54,228 nucleotides of DNA from Asterionellopsis glacialis (lineage: Eukaryota > Bacillariophyta > Plagiogrammaphyceae > Rhaphoneidales > Asterionellopsidaceae), in NCBI GenBank assembly GCA_014885115.2, contig WKLE02000414.1, forward strand, positions 1-54,228. The letters run 5' to 3'. Made by a program: the position numbers and the translations under genes. This document shows positions 23,469-33,234 of this stretch, in pieces. The notes beneath the pieces were generated by a model. That model was not told where the DNA came from. It saw only the letters and a list, made by a program, of their open reading frames with translations, and ran no database searches. Within the stretch, counting starts at the first letter, position 1. Each line of letters begins with the position of its first letter.

Positions 23469-24323
23469 ATGAATTTAAGTTGTCGTGCAAGGAAGCTTAA
23501 TAATAAAGGCGTATCCCTTCTTCAATCTGGAAACTACAACTTGGCAATCTCAAGCTTCAAGACCGCCTTTGACAGTATCAGCAACACCATCACAGCTTCG
23601 AAAAAATCCACGAAGGATGATAAATTAAATAACTTCTCTCTCAAGTGGGTGAAAATATATGGTAGCTTCCATGTTGAAAACGACCGCAGCAGTTCCCCAT
23701 TAAACATCGCTACAAGAAGGTGTCGCACAATATCTCGTCCAGTTCGCAGACATCAACAGCAAGAGGTACTCCAAGAACGGTCCAGTCAAAATGTAGACTT
23801 CCAATCACATCCACCCCAACATCGCCAAACTCGAGAAATGCCTTCGGGTCAACTGGAGCAAAAAAAAGGATCAAGCCACCGACGTTCTTTTGTTTACAAG
23901 CGTGCCTTGACGATGGAAGAGTCTTTTGAAGGTCGTCCCGCACTAGAAAAATCTGCCATTATCTTGTTCAACCTAGCCTTGGGCTCTCACCTACTAGCCC
24001 TTACTGGAGGAGCTGGTAAAAACAAGCTTCTAAACATGGCACTCACTGTCTATGCAAGAGCTAGTAACTTTCTCAAAATGGAAACGGTGGAAGATGATGA
24101 ATATTCAAGAAAGACAAAAGCATTTCATGTTGTAGCTTTGAACAATGTTGGCCAAATCTACTACGAATTAGGGCGATTCAAACAAGCAATGTCATGTTTT
24201 CGCCATGTATCGGCAGCTCTTGATACGCTGGAGGACCAAGATGCCATAGACGAGCGTGAAAGGGATGGGATACTATTGAACATCATGACTCTGAAGCAGC
24301 CAGTTTTAGCAGCTGCTGCGTAG
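23469..24323 (+). CDS. TPR-like protein, copy 2 of a paralogous pair
   Basis: 284-aa paralog of the 20428..21123 product, same strand. It matches block for block: LNNKGVSLLQSGNYNLAI, a first-TPR second helix FKTAFDSI, FVYKRALTMEES, ILFNLALGSHLLAL, LLNMALTVYARASNFL, LNNVGQIYYELGRFKQAMSCF, DERERDGILLN and a C-terminal VLAAAA. The main difference is the linker between the first TPR and FVYKRAL. It is about 50 residues longer here and rich in Arg, Gln and Ser, with no similarity to copy 1. This suggests a fast-evolving loop between conserved helical cores. Function unknown; a scaffold role is inferred from TPR architecture only. Confidence 0.8.
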   Translation: MNLSCRARKLNNKGVSLLQSGNYNLAISSFKTAFDSISNTITASKKSTKDDKLNNFSLKWVKIYGSFHVENDRSSSPLNIATRRCRTISRPVRRHQQQEVLQERSSQNVDFQSHPPQHRQTREMPSGQLEQKKGSSHRRSFVYKRALTMEESFEGRPALEKSAIILFNLALGSHLLALTGGAGKNKLLNMALTVYARASNFLKMETVEDDEYSRKTKAFHVVALNNVGQIYYELGRFKQAMSCFRHVSAALDTLEDQDAIDERERDGILLNIMTLKQPVLAAAA

Positions 24324-25250
24324 AAGATTATCAAGTGAGATAAAAACAAGATTTTGAAGCAAGAGAAAAAAATAGTACTTTTTAACTATAGCTATGTATT
24401 TTTTTTTAAAGTTTTTTCTCTCTCGCTATCTTGCATTTGACGATTTTAATGGATTAGAAGTACAAGTTGGAAGTTCCATCATTTTTTTCATCCATTACAA
24501 CCCAGCGGCGACTTATTGGAAACCACGATTAGGGAGACAAGATTAAAAAATCTCTTTTTTCATCATGATTATGTCTTGGTTAGATGGTGTTTTCAAAACT
24601 GCAATGGTTTTGTTGGGTTTCATTCCAGTTGGCTTTTTATTTTGACCCATAAATTAACAACTATCTCCGCCAACATATAATATCTATCATTTTTTTCTTT
24701 TCCTTTGGACTGTAAAGGTCCTCCTAGCCCTACCGTACTGCAGGTCTAGTGTCCTAGAGGACCTCTCTAGGTTGCTCTTGAGTCCTATTATTACACGGAT
24801 TTTAAAAATCCGAATAATTGTTCTACTTTGCGTCTTGAAAAAACGGCATAAGTCCTAAAATTATTTCTGATGTCTCATGTATGTCTCAGCGTCTCCAGAT
24901 GTACTGTTGGGACCTACCGTAGGATACATCTATTTTCGTTCGTGAATGAAGTCCTAGTAAGTAGACAAATCTCAATATACAAGGGTTAGGGATGTTACGT
25001 CGAAATTAACTGGAGAGGGAGACAGCAAAATAAGTGAAATGTGGTGCGATGTCAAAATGGGCATTGTGTTCCTCTAAAGAAGTTGTATGGTGCACCTAAA
25101 AAAATCCACAGCACACGAACGAACACAACGCTGGTACTCCATCCAAACTTCAAGTAAAGCATCTGGAAGCCGTGTCTTCCATCTCAAATTCTGTGTTTCT
25201 GAATAAAACATAGGATCTTTTCAGACGGTCACATCACCTAATTAGTAACA
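24324..25250. other. Spacer with word-rich island and 5' flank of P2X-like gene
   Basis: No gene recognised. 24720..24960 holds AGGTCTAGTGTCCTAGAGGA and related CTAG/GGACCT words. A 17-bp palindrome with 8-bp arms, CGGATTTT-A-AAAATCCG, lies at 24796..24812. The last 200 bp presumably contains the promoter and 5' UTR of the channel gene. Confidence 0.5.
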
Positions 25251-26612
25251 ATGGGCTTGTCAGCTTGTGCATACGACACGGTGAAATATGTTCAGATCAA
25301 GGACGCACGTCTCGGATGCCTTCGATATTGTTTAGTCCTTGCTATTTTCCTATATGTTGCAGTGTTTGAAATGTGGGCAATGGGAGGCTACTTGCAGTCA
25401 GAAACCATAGTTGGTGTCATCCGCTTTTCTTTACAACAGCCAACCGTGGACAATTGCGATCCTTCTAAAGCACAGTGTTTCAATGCATTTTCTCCGCTGA
25501 ATCAGCTTCCCTATTGTGAACAATATAACAGAAGTTCAAGTAACACGTCCTACAAAGGACAATCTTATCCATGCGAAATTTACGAGGCTACAAATGCTCA
25601 AATTGTCAGTGAAAAATCAATCACTGTGATAACTCGTGGAACGATAACCAACCAGACCCTAGTTTGTGGTGCAAATGAGCAGACTTGTGACCGAACATAC
25701 AATGATACCTCCGTGGATCGTAAATTTTACACAGCGCAAAGTGAAGCATTTACAGTTTTATTTGATCATGCTGTGACTGCTTCTAAGATTTGTTCAAGAC
25801 ACGCACCTGACAGCTACGCTTGTTCGGCTCAGGCATCCCAGTATCAAGGTCGACTGTATTCAATCAACCATGAATTATGTTCACAAGAGCATGCACATGG
25901 AAATTCATTTTTGCATTATCGTGGAAAGATAGAGACCCAACAAGCACCGTGCTATGTGCAACCCAACCAGACCAGCCAAAATCAAGATTTCTTCTCTCTT
26001 GAAGTGTTGTTGATGGCATCTGGGATAAATCTAGATGATTGCAATGGGAACAGCACAACTACACCTTGCCAAACATACCGCGACTCGGGTGCTACAGTAC
26101 TATTGAATATATATTGGACTGACTTTAGCCCCTACGAGGGAATGGTGGAACCTTATTACTACTACAAAACTCAGCTCATTACTGGTTCATCATTCAAACA
26201 ATACATTCCATTTTATTATAACTATCGGCAATCGCGAACTTTACTGAACGCGCACGGAATCAAATTGGCTGTTTTATTGGGAGGAGAATTTAACCAGTTC
26301 AACGCAGTTGCGTTCTTGGTCACGCTTACGACTGCACTGGGACTACTGGCGGTTGCCACAACGATTGTTGATAATTTGATGCTCTACGTGCTTCCAGAGA
26401 AGAGGCGTTATCAAGAAGCAAAGTATGAATCAACAGAACAATTTCATACCGAAGGTGTTCTTACTTCTGCACTGGTCGGTCTTGATCACCTTGTTGGCAG
26501 CAGACATGATAACGAAGAAGAGGATCAAGAAGGAGGAAGAGGTACAGCGCCGCTGGTGCATGCTGAAGATGAAGGCATGGAGGAGCCTCTCATACATCAT
26601 GATAACGATTGA
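25251..26612 (+). CDS. P2X-receptor-like trimeric ligand-gated cation channel
   Basis: 453-aa membrane protein with P2X architecture: short cytosolic N-terminus, TM1 (~27 to 43), a large Cys-rich ectodomain, TM2 (~352 to 378), cytosolic acidic tail. Diagnostic features seen: N-terminal YDTVKYVQIKDARLGCLR containing the TxK motif (residues 10 to 12); FTVLFDHAV (~167), matching the family's NFTxxIKNxI-type segment; HGIKLAVLLGGEFNQFN before TM2, equivalent to the YGIRF...GKAGKF stretch; TM2 with conserved GLLAVATTIVD; and RRYQEAKYE, which retains the YxxxK motif just after TM2. The ectodomain has 12 cysteines and several N-x-S/T sites. P2X channels are ATP-gated and cation-permeable in animals, Dictyostelium and some green algae. 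Here the lysines and the NFR triplet that contact ATP in animals are not recognisable (IRFSLQQP and YYYYK stand near those places), so ligand and gating are uncertain. Single exon. Confidence 0.87.
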   Translation: MGLSACAYDTVKYVQIKDARLGCLRYCLVLAIFLYVAVFEMWAMGGYLQSETIVGVIRFSLQQPTVDNCDPSKAQCFNAFSPLNQLPYCEQYNRSSSNTSYKGQSYPCEIYEATNAQIVSEKSITVITRGTITNQTLVCGANEQTCDRTYNDTSVDRKFYTAQSEAFTVLFDHAVTASKICSRHAPDSYACSAQASQYQGRLYSINHELCSQEHAHGNSFLHYRGKIETQQAPCYVQPNQTSQNQDFFSLEVLLMASGINLDDCNGNSTTTPCQTYRDSGATVLLNIYWTDFSPYEGMVEPYYYYKTQLITGSSFKQYIPFYYNYRQSRTLLNAHGIKLAVLLGGEFNQFNAVAFLVTLTTALGLLAVATTIVDNLMLYVLPEKRRYQEAKYESTEQFHTEGVLTSALVGLDHLVGSRHDNEEEDQEGGRGTAPLVHAEDEGMEEPLIHHDND

Positions 26613-27003
26613 GTAGTTGAAATTCACAGCACTCATTGTCTCTAGAATGCTATCCTTTTTTCTTCTTTCGCGTATGTGTTGTCTCACGGGGGCTTTTCTA
26701 TGCACAATCCACCTGTGGATGATGATCATGGTATGCGAAAAGTAAGTTGGAAACAGATCCTAAGAAATAGTATGATAGATGTACTAGGATTGGCAATTAA
26801 GTTGCAAGCAAACTGGTATAAGGTAATGTGGTGTAATGTATGAGGGAAAATAGAAGAAGGAACTTTCAGCATCTAAAAAAAGGAAAAAATACAATCAAGT
26901 CGATAATCAGCAGGTGGTATGATTAGTGAACTCAAACTAGGTCAAGGCGATTGTTTCGAATTGGCAATTATTCCGTAAACAGAGAGGATGGCACCTTTGT
27001 TGT
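26613..27003. other. Convergent 3' flanks
   Basis: Spacer between the converging stops of the P2X-like gene and the IGPS-like gene. A-rich stretches near 26875 could serve polyadenylation. Nothing else recognised. Confidence 0.5.
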
Positions 27004-28083
27004 TTACATAAGAATATCACCTAGATATTCTCGTGCTCCTTCACCTTTACCGCTCCTTGCCTTGGGTGATGCCCACTTGACAGAACTTTTAGCCTTCATT
27101 GCACTAATGACAGCTCCAGGATGTTCAACAGCACTATTTCCACTTTTGTATAACGCATCATTAACCCAAATAGAATTGAAACCCTTGTCTCGGCATTGCC
27201 AAGCCTCCTCAATTTCCCCGAATTCCTTATCATCCCTCCCAATGATGGTTGCAACAGTGCACACCTTGGCACCTTCAGGGATCTCCAAATCCGTAATAGC
27301 TGCAACCTTGTCATCCAAGTTAGGGACTCCTACAATATTGATTATTCTAGCTCCAGCATTAATGGCACTCTGAGCTTCTTTTTGGTCAGCTACACCGACA
27401 ATACTCTCCATACCAATTGCTTTGGCATATTTCATAAATTCTAAAGCCTTTTCATCACCTAAAAGTGCATAATTCAAAGTTACTGCACTTGCACCGTACG
27501 CAGCACTTCGAGCAATTTGAAGTTCATCAACAACTAAATCATTGCTGATTACCATGAGTGGCCCAGGTACCTCCATCTTAGCACGTCTCTGTTCTTCGAC
27601 AAAATCTGCAATATCATCGTAGGTACACCCACCCATCCTTTCATCTGCCAAAACAGCAATAGCAGATGCACCATACTCACGAAAGCTAGGACTGAGAATT
27701 TCAGGATCAAAAACTTCATCAATAAAGGCAGTATTTTCAAGTTTGCGTTTATATTCTGCAATGATAGTGATAGTACCCTTACGTTTTGTAAGGAGTTCTT
27801 GAAGTGGGCCGGGAGTATTATCAAGTTCTACCGACTCAGCAGCACTTTTCATCTCCTTGAATTTTTCCAAAACATTTTCTTCTACGCCTCCTTCAACATA
27901 TGTGCGTAGCTCAGCTTCCTTTGCCTTACGTGCAAGGACGCCAATGGCATTTAGACTTGTTGTAGTAAAAGCAGTTTCAGCGTTGACTTTGGTTTGGAAT
28001 GCAACATTCTGGGGAACAAAGGCATCGGAAAATGGTGCAGCAGCGAGAGCTGCTGTAGCAATAGCCAAAAAGGAGGACCTCAT
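27004..28083 (-). CDS. Plastid-targeted IGPS-like protein, probable pseudoenzyme
   Basis: 359-aa protein whose residues ~100 to 335 align with indole-3-glycerol-phosphate synthase (TIM barrel, tryptophan pathway). The start is a signal peptide (SSFLAIATAALAAAPFSDA) followed by FVPQ, i.e. a plastid presequence with Phe after the cleavage point. Conserved: IIAEYKRK (the Glu/Lys pair of the first strand), GASAIAVLADERMGGCTYDDI, NAGARIINIVG. Lost: the SPSxG phosphate loop reads LENTAF; the catalytic MKDF lysine is VISNDL; the Glu of LIEIN is Gly/Val (SIVGVAD); the INxRD asparagine region is INIVGVPNL; and the (A/S)ESGI glutamate region reads VATIIGR. With these replaced, IGPS catalysis seems unlikely. 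A structural, regulatory or altered-substrate role in the stroma is inferred. A catalytically intact-looking IGPS-PRAI fusion lies at 38499..40367. Single exon. Confidence 0.85.
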   Translation of the reverse strand: MRSSFLAIATAALAAAPFSDAFVPQNVAFQTKVNAETAFTTTSLNAIGVLARKAKEAELRTYVEGGVEENVLEKFKEMKSAAESVELDNTPGPLQELLTKRKGTITIIAEYKRKLENTAFIDEVFDPEILSPSFREYGASAIAVLADERMGGCTYDDIADFVEEQRRAKMEVPGPLMVISNDLVVDELQIARSAAYGASAVTLNYALLGDEKALEFMKYAKAIGMESIVGVADQKEAQSAINAGARIINIVGVPNLDDKVAAITDLEIPEGAKVCTVATIIGRDDKEFGEIEEAWQCRDKGFNSIWVNDALYKSGNSAVEHPGAVISAMKAKSSVKWASPKARSGKGEGAREYLGDILM

Positions 28084-29226
28084 TGTTGTTTTCGCAAGTG
28101 AGTACAGCAGAAATGGAAAGAGAGGAAAGGAATTCTTTCTTGAACTATCAGTTCAAACAGATGCGGGTGCAGCAAGCGGGTTACCAGGTGTAAGTGATAG
28201 AAAAGTTTCGGAGCTGACAAGGAGAGAACGAGGAAAGTCTCTCCCGAAGAACAAAAGGATGGTGTTGATCAAAGGATGGCGTTGGTTGATTTTCCAGCTT
28301 CGTGCGTACGCTTTCAACTCACAATCATCGTACTAAAATTACGTACAATTTGACGCTTGAACGACAGCTTGTCTGGGTGAGCGAGAGTTCGAGTTTGTCC
28401 CCAGTCGCGCTGGCCTCGAAGGTTGAAAGTAAGGTCTTTAACGGAATAACGTTAACGTTAAATTTAAGATCTGAAGAAAAAAGTTGTGAAGGAACACTCG
28501 ACAAAAACTGATTTAAGTCCTCTCTCTAGAGATGACCCAGTTTGTTTGGGGGAAACAAAGACAGTTGTACCCCAGACGTACAAGCATGCCCAGCTCACGA
28601 AGGTGGGGCGAAACTGATAGAAATCTTGGGCAGCTGCTGTGCAATGGAACAGTGTAAAGAATGAAGTAGATAGTTTCTTCTTTACATGGTGAAAATTGCG
28701 GATAACAACGTTTTCACACTTTGCGTAAGAGCAAATTATTATTTGCTATGAACTATATTCATAGAGCATTGTTTCCTCTGGAGAGAATATTATTTAAAAA
28801 CCTTGTTTTCTTTTTTCCTTTCAAAAGTCAATAGGCTGACTTGATGCTAATTTAATAAAGTTTGTCTCATGTTCAACAATGCCTCGTTATCACGCTAATG
28901 GGGCAAGAGAGATAACTGTACGATTAGGAATATATCGTAAATCAAAGCTTCATTTGTACCATCTACCTTGTGCAGGCCAGGACAAATCATGCACTCACAT
29001 ATGATTTCAAATTAACAATTTAATTGAAGTATGCCTTCAGATCTGTTTTCATACAATGAAGAGCACATAATCTTAACTACAGAAAATATCATTTACATAC
29101 TAATTATTATACTATCAGCAAAGCTTTAGTTTTTTGGTGAGAGAAGCCAAGATTCAAAATGCAACTTGGAGGAATTGAGAAACGTGACCACGCCGTACTC
29201 CTTTCATAATTTCTCTCTTCTACTTT
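28084..29226. other. Spacer upstream of the IGPS-like gene
   Basis: 1.1 kb with no supported gene. The part nearest 28084 is the promoter/5' UTR of the minus-strand IGPS-like gene. It holds GTTAACGTTAACGTTAA-like repeats near 28445..28465 and otherwise AT-rich unique sequence. Open frames at 27857..28511 look like chance. Confidence 0.45.
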
Positions 29227-29625
29227 TTAAAAGCGGGTGTTATCCATGCGATGCATGGCACGGAATGCTTCAGCTTCTTCCCTCATCCTTTCCTTTTTTT
29301 CATCCTTGCCCATGGAATTGTATTGATCAAGCTTCATTTGAAAGTTTCTAATTTGGCGCTTGACACGTTCATGATCTTCAGTATTCATCAAGTCACGCCC
29401 AGCAACATGGTCTTCGAGTTGAGCTTTACGCTCTTCTAACATTTCAGCAAGTCTTTTCATTCGGAGTTCTTGACGTTCAGCTTGGGCAGCCGAAAATTCA
29501 GGCGTAAGAGATTGCAGATCACGCATCTTTTTGATGCGATCCATCACAGGATCAGAATCTTCCTTTTTAGCTGAAACAGCAACAACGGCCAACAAAGCAA
29601 AAACTCCAAATGTAGTGAATTTCAT
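29227..29625 (-). CDS. Small secreted/ER-routed coiled-coil protein
   Basis: 132-aa protein of unknown function. A clear signal peptide (MKFTTFGVFALLAVVAVSA) with likely cleavage before KKEDSDP is followed by one long charged helical region. This region is rich in Arg, Glu, Lys, Gln and Met (QAERQELRMKRLAEMLEERK, DHERVKRQIRNFQMKLDQY), with heptad-like spacing that suggests a coiled coil. No Phe follows the cleavage site, so plastid import is not predicted; secretory pathway or cell wall is more likely. The composition and single-exon structure are protein-like, but I recognise no family. It lies alone on the minus strand between two large spacers. Confidence 0.65.
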   Translation of the reverse strand: MKFTTFGVFALLAVVAVSAKKEDSDPVMDRIKKMRDLQSLTPEFSAAQAERQELRMKRLAEMLEERKAQLEDHVAGRDLMNTEDHERVKRQIRNFQMKLDQYNSMGKDEKKERMREEAEAFRAMHRMDNTRF

Positions 29626-30744
29626 GATGATGTACTTTTAGGCGAACTGGTAGGGTGAGAATAGGGCGATGAAAAAAAGGGAGAAGTAAGTCAGCGAAAT
29701 AGATTCAATTGTGTGCAACATTTCCAACGACGGCGACAGTAGCTAAAAAAGTAGCAAGAACTATTCCACGGCGCTATATGATGCGAACTATACATATATT
29801 GCACTCAATTCCGTGCCTAACAACAAACGATACAAGTGTTATTCTTGTAAACCAATGCGCTACATTGACTACAAAACGAAAGCTTCATCGATTGGCATCA
29901 TGGAGCCGTCACAAGCAACAACACCATCGTGTCGCCGCCAGAACACACCTCTTGAATGCTAATTAAAATAGGTTTGCGGTGATTTTTGACGAAATCTTAG
30001 TGTACCAGCAAACACGTAGAATATTTTTATAGAGGAAGAGAGAGGGTCTTCGAGGGGATTCTGTTGCTTGCATGCTGAGCTGATTTCATGTAGACTGGTC
30101 CTATCTATCTACCGTACCTGGTAGTCCTGATTCTGGTTCTTGTGGAGTCGGACGACCGGACCGTTCAGTATTCGCGTTTGCCGGTACCGCGCCTTGTAAT
30201 AATTAACTTCTACTTCATGTTGATTGTAAGGATTCAGGGAGGAAGCTCATTCTTTACTGAAAGTGAGAGTTATGCCTACGGACCAAAGAGTCCAATCTAA
30301 GTTAAGTCACAGTAGATGAAATTTTCTACTATTTAATCTCATTGAAAAAGTATCTCTATTATTTATTAATGATATTTTTGTATTTATTATAAATCAGTTT
30401 TTTTCACATGACATATTTTTCCCACGAATCCTACGTACTTTAGATGGATCCTTCAATTTTTTGTGGGGTACCGCATATTTTTTTCTTTGTTTGATGATGT
30501 GCAATCCGAAAAATCGAGCAACCCCAATCAATGCGGTTTAGTATCATCTTTTGTCTCACGCAAGCAAAACAATATATGATCTTGATGACACGATCACCAT
30601 AAGGTGACTCAACTTATACAACCAAGTTCTAAAGTCTACGAAAAAGAACATTAGATGCCTTTTCTATACACGGAATGAAAGAATCATAAACAGTTCTTTT
30701 CATAATTATCGATACCTTGGAAGAGCTTTAGGCTCTAGATTCTA
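29626..30744. other. Divergent spacer between coiled-coil gene and flavoprotein gene
   Basis: No supported gene. A small word-rich patch lies at 30090..30200 (ACCGTACCTGGTAGTCCTG, GCCGGTACCGCG). 30300..30420 is very AT-rich. Promoters for both flanking genes must lie here; none could be pinpointed. Confidence 0.45.
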
Positions 30745-33234
30745 ATGATGAAAATGATACTTCACCACACCAATATTGCATCAACGTCCCTATCCTTCTT
30801 TTTAGGACTGATTTTGTTGACAACAAGCATAGATACTCACACTGCCACAGCTTGGTCGTTTTCGCCACCACTCTGGAAAAAGATTACAAAACAAGCACCC
30901 TCATCTTATGATTATGATTTATGTGTTATTGGTGCAGGTGCATCAGGTATGTTTGCTGCAGGAACTGCGGCTTCTTTAGGATATTCAACCCTGTTGCTAG
31001 ATCGGGCCTATGACACTACAAAAGCAATTGGCACGAGTTGTGGCACCAGAGAAAATGGTGATGATAGCACAAAAGCAGAAATCACTTCCAACGATGGTAG
31101 AGTTGAGTTTCATGTAGGTGGCGATTGTACAAATTCAGCATGTGTCCCGTCGAAGGCAGTGAGGTCGATTGCAAGAATGGCTTCTTCATATTACACGAAT
31201 GCTGATGCAATTTCCTCTTCTTCCAGCGAAAGTCGAACAGATCATCATGATAAGTCTGCATTTCGTCGTTGGATTGAATTAGCACAGTGCCAATCAATGA
31301 ATACTGTGTCTACTGTACGAAATCGTGAATCGCCATCACGAATAGCACAATCGTCGTCCAAACTTGATTTTGAGTTTGTTCAAAATTCTCATTTCATATC
31401 ACCATACGAACTGAATTTATCTATATACGATAACTCCACTTGGTTAGAAGGATCAATAAACGTTGATCACGAAAATATCAAAACAAATTCAACAAAACAA
31501 GGAACGACAGCACCAATCACAAATCGAATAATAACAAGCAGAAAATTTCTTATTGCTACAGGATCATCACCTGTAGTTCCTGAGAAAATAAAACAAGCTG
31601 CTGAAACTATTGGTATACCTATGTTTACGTATAGAACATTGCTACGACCATCACAAAGCATATTGTCAACGGGAAAAGAGGGCCAGTCAAATTGTAACAC
31701 CAGGTCACCTTTAGATGAAACCATATGGGATATACTCAACCAAACGAATACGGATTTTTCCGCCACCTCTTCCTTTGGTGTAAATAAGAAAAAACAATTA
31801 GTAATTGTAGGCGGTGGTGCTTCCGCATGCGAATTGGGTCAATCTCTTGGTCGTCTTATTTGTAGTGGTGCGGATAGCAGTCGTTGGGATGTTTCCTTAG
31901 TTGCACCATCAATTCTTCCCACGGAAGATGTATCATTACAACAAGCTGCCATGCAATTATTGACCCGTGATGGAGTCAAATTGCATCTAGGTGTGCGTGG
32001 AACAGATCTGATCAAAAGTAATGATGGCGGCAGCAACAACAAATCCCAAAGTTCAGGAAAATTGGTATTGTTGACTGATAAAAGCAAGAGGGGCAGAGAT
32101 ACCGCTTTATCTATTCCAGTTGATGCGCTTGTCCTTTGCTTAGGACGAACACCCGATTTGTCTCTAAAGGACCTTCAATTACACAAAGCCGATGTAGCAT
32201 GGACTCCCACTTCTGGAGGGTGTAAAGATACCAGCAGTAGTGGTAGAAATGGGGGTGTGACGGTCAACACATATTTGCGTTCAAAAAGCACACCCCGCGT
32301 CTATGCTTGTGGTGATTGTGCATCTGTAGTGCCTCTTCGGGACCGACGTGCTGTACATGCTGGTTGGACAGGATTCCATGCTGTACGAAATGCCTTGATG
32401 CCATCATTCTTATGGTTCTTGCGATCACCTGCCATTCACCCCGTTGTCCCCCGGGTAGTGTATACGGATCCTGAATTGGCGTCAGCTGGATTGAGTTACG
32501 AAGAATGTATACGCCAGTACGGGTCCGATGGATTTGACTGTCTACGTGTCAGAGAAGACGGTACGGACCGTGCTGATGTAGAATCTTTGGAACGGTCAGC
32601 CAAAAGTGGGTTTATTGAATTACGCTCTACTAAAGTTAGTGGACGTATCTTGGGTGCCACAATTTGTGGCCCTACAGCATCAGAATTAATCAATGAAATA
32701 TGCCTTGCAATCGTCAGTAAATTGACCGTAAGAGATTTAGCTCAAACGCTCCATTCGTATCCATCTCATGGATATTTGATGTATCGGGTTGCATTGGGTA
32801 TGGCAATGAAATCAATCTCAGGACTACTAGCTGGGTGTGGTCGTTCTGGGCAATGTTTGAGTGGTATGATACGAGCTGTACAGCAGTTTACGGTGCTACT
32901 ACGTCAAACACTAATACAAGCCACACCACCACTACTACCGCATTGGTGGAAACTAAAAGAAGCTAGGGACTTAAAGAAACAGTGGGAAGGAGATGGTTCA
33001 ACTCAAACATTGGAGTTTTTGGGACCTGCCACTGCGGATAGCAGAAGTAGTATGACACACTTTTCCTATATTGATATCTACAAAAACAAAACATTGTGTG
33101 AGGAAGTCTTAGATTTGTACAATACTCATCAAGAAAGCAAGCAACGTCAACCAGACGACACAATGACATATATGGGTTACGATCCCGTTGGAATACAAGA
33201 TTTTGCGACCTGGTTCAAAAAATGTCCAGAATGA
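30745..33234 (+). CDS. Plastid-targeted mercuric-reductase-like pyridine nucleotide-disulfide oxidoreductase
   Basis: 829-aa FAD/NAD(P)-dependent class I disulfide reductase-like enzyme. The N-terminal hydrophobic segment (SLSFFLGLILLTTSI) ends THTATA-WSFSPP, fitting a plastid bipartite presequence with Trp at +1. Motifs: FAD-binding VIGAGASGMFAAG (63 to 68 core); redox pair GGDCTNSACVPSKA (Cys ~128 and ~133, four residues apart as in lipoamide dehydrogenase/MerA); FLIATGSSPVVP; NAD(P)-binding IVGGGASACELG (~355); LCLGRTPDL; YACGDCASV (~520); dimerisation-domain PRVVYTDPELASAGLSYEE. The C-terminal HxHPTxxE-type His/Glu pair is absent; LHSYPSHGY stands there (~669), as in mercuric-reductase-like groups rather than glutathione reductase. 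A ~130-residue C-terminal extension follows the family core. No N-terminal heavy-metal domain is seen, so mercury as substrate is not supported. Single exon. Confidence 0.87.
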   Translation: MMKMILHHTNIASTSLSFFLGLILLTTSIDTHTATAWSFSPPLWKKITKQAPSSYDYDLCVIGAGASGMFAAGTAASLGYSTLLLDRAYDTTKAIGTSCGTRENGDDSTKAEITSNDGRVEFHVGGDCTNSACVPSKAVRSIARMASSYYTNADAISSSSSESRTDHHDKSAFRRWIELAQCQSMNTVSTVRNRESPSRIAQSSSKLDFEFVQNSHFISPYELNLSIYDNSTWLEGSINVDHENIKTNSTKQGTTAPITNRIITSRKFLIATGSSPVVPEKIKQAAETIGIPMFTYRTLLRPSQSILSTGKEGQSNCNTRSPLDETIWDILNQTNTDFSATSSFGVNKKKQLVIVGGGASACELGQSLGRLICSGADSSRWDVSLVAPSILPTEDVSLQQAAMQLLTRDGVKLHLGVRGTDLIKSNDGGSNNKSQSSGKLVLLTDKSKRGRDTALSIPVDALVLCLGRTPDLSLKDLQLHKADVAWTPTSGGCKDTSSSGRNGGVTVNTYLRSKSTPRVYACGDCASVVPLRDRRAVHAGWTGFHAVRNALMPSFLWFLRSPAIHPVVPRVVYTDPELASAGLSYEECIRQYGSDGFDCLRVREDGTDRADVESLERSAKSGFIELRSTKVSGRILGATICGPTASELINEICLAIVSKLTVRDLAQTLHSYPSHGYLMYRVALGMAMKSISGLLAGCGRSGQCLSGMIRAVQQFTVLLRQTLIQATPPLLPHWWKLKEARDLKKQWEGDGSTQTLEFLGPATADSRSSMTHFSYIDIYKNKTLCEEVLDLYNTHQESKQRQPDDTMTYMGYDPVGIQDFATWFKKCPE

